From CAYWNA01 sp964459305 (lineage in GTDB: Bacteria; Planctomycetota; Planctomycetia; Pirellulales; Pirellulaceae), in contig CAYWNA010000012.1 in assembly GCA_964459305.1 (NCBI GenBank), positions 41,539-105,538 of the forward strand: 64,000 nt of DNA. Reading direction: 5' to 3'. The notes under the pieces were generated by a model. The model searched no databases. It worked only from the letters and a program-made list of their open reading frames with translations, and was not told the DNA's origin. A program made the position numbers and the translations under genes. The stretch's first letter is position 1. Each line of letters begins with the position of its first letter. Positions 59,531 to 64,000 of this stretch are shown here, one piece after another.

Positions 59531-60808
59531 ATGATGATTCGTTCAGTCAACCACCACCGCCTTTCATTGTCTGCGCTATTCGTGCTGGTCGTGCTCGCCA
59601 ACTCGGCAGCGGCCGCGGAGCCGAACAAGCCATCGCCGGAAGAACCCGGTTGGAAGGCCGGTGTCGCCACAGCCAAAATCACACCTCGACAACCGATGTG
59701 GATGGCAGGCTACGCCGCCCGCAAGGAGCCGTCGGAAGGCACGAAGCAAGACCTGTTCGCCAAGGCACTGGCGCTGGAAGATGAGCGAGGCGAGCGGGCG
59801 GTAATCGTGACCATGGACATCATTGGCGTACTGGTCAGTCTCCGCGAAGCCGTGGTGAAGCAAGTGCAGGAGCAGTACAAGCTGCCGCCCGAGGCTCTCT
59901 TGCTGGCGGCATCTCACACGCATTGCGGGCCGGAATACCGCGAGCGCAAGGGTCGCGAGGAGGAGGCTCGAAACTACCACAAATTCCTCGAGGACACGCT
60001 TGTCAAACTGGTTGGCGAGTCGTTGGACAACCTGGTCCCGGTAAAGCTCACGTACAGTCACGCGCGGGCCGGTTTCGCCATGAACCGCCGACGGGATCAT
60101 CAATTGCCGAAGGACGACGTGAACTACGGCAAGAGGGACAATCCCGATGGACCGGTCGATCACGACGTGCCCGTGCTGCGCGCGAACGATGCCGAGGGCA
60201 ATCAGCTCGCGGTGCTGTTCGGTTACGCATGCCACAACACCACACTCAGCTTTCATGAGTTTTGCGGTGACTACGCCGGGTACGCTCAAGAATACCTCCA
60301 GGCCGACCATCCGGGTCTGACGGCCTTGTTCATCACGGGTTGCGGGGCCGATCAGAATCCGTACCCGCGCCGCACTGTGGACCTGGCCCAGCGGCACGGC
60401 CGCTCGCTGGCCACAGGCGTCGAGGCCGCACTTTATGCCAACCCGCGCCCGCTGCTCGGCTCGCTCCGCTGTGCACTGGAGACCGTTGAACTGCAGCGAG
60501 TTGGTGAGAACGCCAAGAAGGTAGTCTATCCGATCCAAGTGATTCGCTTTGGCGACGACGTATCCCTGATCGCCCTGGCCAGCGAGGTCGTGGTGGACTA
60601 CTCGCTTCGTTTGAAGCGTGAGTTACAGAATCCACCAGCGATGGTGTGGGTTGCCGCGTACTCGAACGGCTACTTCGGCTACATCCCCAGCGCCCGAGTG
60701 CTCGCCGAAGGAGGCTACGAAGCCCCGGCCTACTCGTCCACGATCGAAGAGCAGATCGTCGGCAAGGTGAAGGAAATATATCAGCGTTTGGAGTTGGCGA
60801 CACAATGA
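59531..60808 (+). CDS. Exported neutral/alkaline ceramidase-like hydrolase
   Basis: The 425-aa protein has signal peptide LSLSALFVLVVLANSAAAAE. The neutral ceramidase N-terminal fold follows: WKAGVATAKITPRQPMWMAG, AVIVTMDIIGV, LLLAASHTHCGPEY (zinc-binding His pair), AVLFGYACHNTTLSFHEFCG, LFITGCGADQNPYPR (Gly-Cys-Gly-Ala-Asp-x-Asn), and VSLIALASEVVVDYSLRLK. At 425 residues it is shorter than true ceramidases (~700) and lacks their C-terminal immunoglobulin-like domain. It therefore belongs to the large planctomycete set whose substrate is unknown; an amidase on glycolipids or amino sugars is possible. AGGAG precedes ATG 59531. Its TGA overlaps the ATG of the MFS gene (ATGA), implying coupled translation. 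Confidence 0.83.
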   Translation: MMIRSVNHHRLSLSALFVLVVLANSAAAAEPNKPSPEEPGWKAGVATAKITPRQPMWMAGYAARKEPSEGTKQDLFAKALALEDERGERAVIVTMDIIGVLVSLREAVVKQVQEQYKLPPEALLLAASHTHCGPEYRERKGREEEARNYHKFLEDTLVKLVGESLDNLVPVKLTYSHARAGFAMNRRRDHQLPKDDVNYGKRDNPDGPVDHDVPVLRANDAEGNQLAVLFGYACHNTTLSFHEFCGDYAGYAQEYLQADHPGLTALFITGCGADQNPYPRRTVDLAQRHGRSLATGVEAALYANPRPLLGSLRCALETVELQRVGENAKKVVYPIQVIRFGDDVSLIALASEVVVDYSLRLKRELQNPPAMVWVAAYSNGYFGYIPSARVLAEGGYEAPAYSSTIEEQIVGKVKEIYQRLELATQ

Positions 60809-61995
60809 GCCGCGCTACGTTTCGATTGGTTTTGTTGGTTTCCTGCGCTCACGCTCTGGTCCACGTGTTCGAGCTGTCGCTGCCGAGCGTGGAACAGATG
60901 ATTGGCGACGAGTTCCATGTTGGTCGGGACCAGACGGGAATGTTGGGCACGGCTTGGCGGTTGCCGTTTGGCTTGGGAGCGCTGTTGGCCGGATGGTTGG
61001 CGGACCGGTTTGGCTCGAAACGGATGCTGCTGGTCTACTTGGTCGGATGCAGCGGAATGGCGCTGTTGGCGTATCGGGCGCCGTCGTTGGCAGCCTTGTT
61101 CGCTGCGATGTTCGGCATGGGGTGCTTTGCCAGCGTCTACCATCCGGCTGGATTGGCGTTGATTTCGACGGAAACCACGGCGGAAAACCGGCCGGCGGCT
61201 CTCGGCTGGCACGGAGTTCTGGGTTCGATTGGCATTGCCGCGGCACCGCTGTTGGCGGCCGTCGTGTTTCACACAGGAGCGGTCACGTGGCGTCAGTACT
61301 ACGCGTTGATTGTGATCCCGGCCATCGTCATTGCGGGGTTGCTGCTTTTTTCTCTGAAACGAACGCCGACGCGGGCAGAGCGGACGACGGACGTGACGCG
61401 CAAACCGGCCGCTGGCGGCGAGGCTCGGTGGGGAGCGTTTCTGTTGCTCGTGGTGATCGGTATGAGCATGGGGTTCACGTACGCGGCGTTTATGCATTTC
61501 TTGCCGCGGTATCTGAATCGTGCTGGTATGAAGCCGCCCGATGTGTCGGCAGAGGCCTTTCGCAACTACCTGACGGCGTTCGTCCTGCTGTTCGCCGCCA
61601 TCGGGCAAGGCGTGGCGGGCAAGATCGCACGGCCTGGCCGGCTGGAACCACTCTTCGCGTCGATTTTGTTCGCCAGCGCTCCGCCGCTGGTCTGGATGTC
61701 GCTGGCGGATGGACAAGCCCGGCTGTGGGCAGCTTGCACCCTGGCGTTGGTCCATTTCATGAACCAACCGGTCTACAACAGTTTGATCGCCGAATACGTG
61801 CCGCGCGCACGGAGGAGCCTCGGCTACGGTTTCAGCTATACACTCTGTTTCGGCATCGGTGGACTCGGCCCCACCTACGCCGGCTTGATGAAGGACGATC
61901 GCTGGACCTACGGCGGCCTGGCCGTCTTCGCAGCCATTGGGGGACTGCTGGCACTGGCGCTTGTTCGCTGGCGAAAGCTCGCGCCCGCGCGCTGA
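60805..61995 (+). CDS. MFS transporter
   Basis: The 396-aa inner-membrane protein has about twelve helices in two halves joined by a hydrophilic loop (about 190-210). The MFS motif A between helices 2 and 3 is GWLADRFGSKRMLLVY, with LFAAMFGMGCFASVYHPAGL in helix 4 and AALGWHGVLGSIGIAAAPLL in helix 5. The 'YHPAG.A' segment is typical of the subfamily containing fosmidomycin-resistance-like transporters. Translation is coupled to the ceramidase-like gene by a four-base ATGA overlap. It may export or import a product of that hydrolase, which is inference from position. No further gene follows on this strand before the convergent nuclease-like gene. Confidence 0.88.
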   Translation: MSRATFRLVLLVSCAHALVHVFELSLPSVEQMIGDEFHVGRDQTGMLGTAWRLPFGLGALLAGWLADRFGSKRMLLVYLVGCSGMALLAYRAPSLAALFAAMFGMGCFASVYHPAGLALISTETTAENRPAALGWHGVLGSIGIAAAPLLAAVVFHTGAVTWRQYYALIVIPAIVIAGLLLFSLKRTPTRAERTTDVTRKPAAGGEARWGAFLLLVVIGMSMGFTYAAFMHFLPRYLNRAGMKPPDVSAEAFRNYLTAFVLLFAAIGQGVAGKIARPGRLEPLFASILFASAPPLVWMSLADGQARLWAACTLALVHFMNQPVYNSLIAEYVPRARRSLGYGFSYTLCFGIGGLGPTYAGLMKDDRWTYGGLAVFAAIGGLLALALVRWRKLAPAR

Positions 61996-62084
61996 AACTC
62001 TTCTGTGGGACGGATTACCAATTCCGTCCACAGCGCAGCCAACCGTGGATCGCAACCCTGCGTCCGAGCATCACCGACTTTCTT

Positions 62085-62768
62085 TCAGCCCGCTGCGCGT
62101 ACTCGGCTGGAAAACTGATACAAGCGGGCGTTGCCCTTCTTGCCGACTTCTTCGGCGACGCTCATCTTGCGAAAACAGTAGGCGATTCGTTGCGCAAACC
62201 ATCGATCGATGCCCAATAACTCGGCCAGGTGCCCCGTGTGGAATGGTGACGGGAGGCCGGAGGGGACCAAGGCGGCGAGGTCCCTGCCGGTGCGGAAGCG
62301 GAAAACGCGGTGAATCCTCGTAAGTACCTGATCTTCCACCTGATGGTCATTGCGACGGTGCCTTCGACGGCGTCCGTGACCCGGATATCGCCATTCTTCG
62401 ATGTCGACCAGCGGGGCCTCGAGCGACAGGTTCCTGTGGGGATAGACTCTGGTGAAATAGACCAGTTCATGGAACAGATCAAGCACGCTGCCCTTTTTGG
62501 GACTGAACCGCCGGCTGATAACTCGGCCACCCTTGCAGTCTTTTTTCACGATCAGTTTTCGGGCGACGATAGGTTTCACGACGAGCACCCGGTGTTTCTT
62601 GACCAAGCTTCCTATCTTGTCGCGAATGGCCGCCAGCGAACCATGCTGAATCTCCACAAGTTCCTCGCCGCACACGACATCGATCCGAAAACCGCCAACC
62701 GGGGCCTCCACGCGAGCATCTACGTCAGCGTAGGTCTCTTTCAACTGGCGGTGCAACGAGGTTTCCAT
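62085..62768 (-). CDS. PD-(D/E)XK-like nuclease-type protein (putative)
   Basis: The 227-aa protein begins METSLHRQLKETYADVDARV, followed by FRIDVVCGEELVEIQHGS and KIGSLVKKHRVLVVKPIVAR. An Asp, a short loop and then E-x-Q (D-x9-EIQ) in a strand pair, with a helix-strand continuation, is the pattern of restriction-endonuclease-like (PD-(D/E)XK) folds with a variant active site. The C-terminal third (LTRIHRVFRFRTGRDLAALV, HTGHLAELLGIDRWFAQRIA, FRKMSVAEEVGKKGNARLYQ) looks like a winged helix. Either a DNA-processing enzyme or a transcription-linked protein would fit. No partner methylase or phage gene is nearby. ATG 62768 is preceded by GAGAG. It converges on the MFS gene. Confidence 0.5.
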   Translation of the reverse strand: METSLHRQLKETYADVDARVEAPVGGFRIDVVCGEELVEIQHGSLAAIRDKIGSLVKKHRVLVVKPIVARKLIVKKDCKGGRVISRRFSPKKGSVLDLFHELVYFTRVYPHRNLSLEAPLVDIEEWRYPGHGRRRRHRRNDHQVEDQVLTRIHRVFRFRTGRDLAALVPSGLPSPFHTGHLAELLGIDRWFAQRIAYCFRKMSVAEEVGKKGNARLYQFSSRVRAAG

Positions 62769-63106
62769 GGAGAGAACTCTCCTGACGAGACGTCGGACGC
62801 AGAACCATGTATCGTCGTTTGGCTAGAACCGCCTGAAGTAGGATTTCCACGAACAATTCGGGCCCGTCGTTTCTCAGGGACCTCAGCGCCGAACGGGTTG
62901 GGCAGAAACCCCTGGGAAAAATGTCCGGATTCAGGTCCGCTTTTCGACTAGTCACGTAGGGTCATTTTCTTCTCCGGCCACTGGGTGTCGCTCGAACGGA
63001 TTCCACGGCGTCGCCGTGTGGGTCCCCGTTCTTGTGTCTGTCAGTTGGGATGGCTCGTTTCCGGAACGCGGGCTTGACCTTCGAGCGTATCAAGAGATCC
63101 GGCACC
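62769..63106. other. Intergenic region between divergent genes
   Basis: These 338 bases lie between the nuclease-like gene and the sigma-factor gene. In-frame ATG codons at 63032 and 63050 would lengthen the sigma protein but read non-conserved sequence. I see no repeat, terminator or RNA structure here. Confidence 0.3.
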
Positions 63107-63730
63107 ATGACGCACGTCGAAGAGGCTTCGTCGGGTTACGACGATCGTGATCAGTTTTTGCTCAAAGTCCGGGAATACCTTGGTGTTTCGACGGAAGAGC
63201 GGGTCGCGGGACAATTGGCCACTGCCTGGGAGTTGTTCTTTGAAACACACACGCCGCTGATAGACATATTGGTGTCGCGGAGCCGACTGTCGAGGCACGA
63301 AGCGGAAGACTGTGTCCAGGAGGTCTGGTTGGAAGTCGTTCGCTATTACCCCAAGCTGAGGGGATCGAGCACTCCAGCTGGATTGACCCGTTGGCTGGCC
63401 ACGATTGTGCGGACCCAGGTCGCGCGGCAGATTCGGGCCAACGCGAGACAACCAGTCACTGTAGGCTGGTGTAGCTTGATACTAAATAGCCAGGTTTGCG
63501 CCGACGATCTCCATCGACTAGCCGACCGAGAACTGGTTGCCACCGCGCTTGCTCGACTCAAACAACAAACGTCGGAGCTCAACTACCGCATTCTTCACAT
63601 GCGGATTATCGAGGAATTGTCCGTTGAAGAGGTGGCGGACCATTTGGATCTCGCCCGCGCGCAAGTTCGATATCGCCACCATCGAGCGATGAAAAGGCTT
63701 CGCAAGATCATCCGGCGCTTGCCCTCATAG
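63107..63730 (+). CDS. ECF-type sigma-70 family factor
   Basis: The 207-aa factor is chosen to start at ATG 63107. Region 2 reads LIDILVSRSRLSRHEAEDCV followed by QEVWLEVVRYY and LTRWLATIVRTQVARQIRA, the DNA-melting and core-binding helices. Region 4 near the C-terminus reads LKQQTSELNYRILHMRIIEE, then LSVEEVADHLDLARAQVRYR, a helix-turn-helix with a very basic end (HHRAMKRLRKIIRRLP). It resembles planctomycete ECF groups with long linkers. A gene with a strong ribosome binding site begins 208 bases downstream on the same strand, which would be the usual position for a regulator such as a kinase or anti-sigma protein. Alternative starts at 63032 and 63050 exist. Confidence 0.82.
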   Translation: MTHVEEASSGYDDRDQFLLKVREYLGVSTEERVAGQLATAWELFFETHTPLIDILVSRSRLSRHEAEDCVQEVWLEVVRYYPKLRGSSTPAGLTRWLATIVRTQVARQIRANARQPVTVGWCSLILNSQVCADDLHRLADRELVATALARLKQQTSELNYRILHMRIIEELSVEEVADHLDLARAQVRYRHHRAMKRLRKIIRRLPS

Positions 63731-63938
63731 CACGACGCCGCGGTGGTTCGCTCGGCATGAGTTCGGACATACGCCCCATTTTTCCCCCAAAAAAGCTCTG
63801 AAAAATGCAGGAATTCGCGCAACACGGACGGGTCCTTGCGCAGTTACTAAAGATAGCTCCTCTTAGATTGGGACCGAATGGCCCGTTTCTGGCCTGATGG
63901 GGCATAATTCGTTCTGCCGATTTCGAGGAGAACCAAAG

Positions 63939-64000
63939 ATGCGGAGCTTATGTGAAGCTGCTGATTATGTGGAGTTGAGTTCTTCTTTCTACCGGTTTTC
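63939..64000 (+). CDS. Start of a gene cut by the window edge
   Basis: ATG 63939 is preceded by GAGGAG nine bases upstream, an excellent ribosome binding site, and opens a frame (MRSLCEAADYVELSSSFYRF) that runs off the window end. Only 20 residues are visible, so no family can be assigned. Its place 208 bases after a sigma-factor gene on the same strand suggests a regulatory partner, which the next bases of the contig would settle. Confidence 0.55.
   Translation, partial: MRSLCEAADYVELSSSFYRF

Overview
The window is a chromosomal stretch of a planctomycete, probably Pirellulales-like. The evidence is the GC-rich coding sequence, many exported PQQ/FG-GAP propellers, a Cys-type sulfatase, ceramidase-like and polysaccharide-lyase genes, Tat-exported aldo/keto reductase, planctomycete-style ECF sigma factors with a transmembrane PknB-type kinase, and a formylmethanofuran dehydrogenase A homologue. 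No rRNA, tRNA, CRISPR array or phage is seen. It comes from a draft assembly: 100 Ns lie at 41590-41689, and the same 55 bases sit on both sides, so the gap is almost certainly an unmerged contig overlap.

Region by region: 1-8 kb holds the end of a glycosidase-like propeller gene, an intact exported PHP-type protein, and several broken genes (sugar isomerase, MarC, Gfo/Idh/MocA dehydrogenase, heparinase II/III). Two of these meet head to head near 6.1 kb. 8-13 kb carries a large exported methyltransferase-like/PQQ protein and an IS110 transposase remnant. 13-24.6 kb is envelope and housekeeping: Prc protease, an RND transporter-PQQ pair, MutY, a parvulin isomerase and an STN-like protein. 25-33.5 kb has an NSS transporter with its small subunit, DinB, FhcA, a receiver-ATPase protein, a Nif3-like protein, a TIM-barrel isomerase and a nucleotide-sugar epimerase. 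33.5-38 kb has an ExeA-like ATPase, a secreted unknown, a YacP-like NYN protein and a CPBP protease.

38-42.8 kb is the most striking module. An ECF sigma factor is followed by a protein that fuses an anti-sigma-like cytoplasmic domain, a membrane helix and alpha-2-macroglobulin-type MG domains, and then by DgkA. Closing the artificial gap restores a single frame of 1184 aa. Divergently, 43-45.4 kb encodes a second ECF factor and a membrane Ser/Thr kinase. 45.4-50 kb holds an unknown acidic protein, Lgt with a PDZ-like insertion, PanC and a FolK-deoxynucleoside kinase fusion. 50.5-62 kb is catabolic: a glycosyltransferase, aldolase, secreted propeller, URO-D protein, aldo/keto reductase, sulfatase, alpha/alpha-barrel protein, ceramidase-like protein and MFS transporter. 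The right end has a nuclease-like protein, a third ECF-like factor and the start of another gene.

Intergenic DNA carries two dispersed palindrome families. One is a ~113-nt hairpin element (three copies, near 23.2, 31.6 and 43.0 kb), always in the same orientation relative to the gene downstream. The other is a REP-like motif built on ACCGCCTTCAGGCGGT. At 31.5-31.75 kb one hairpin copy is nested in a perfect three-stem palindromic structure of 214 nt.
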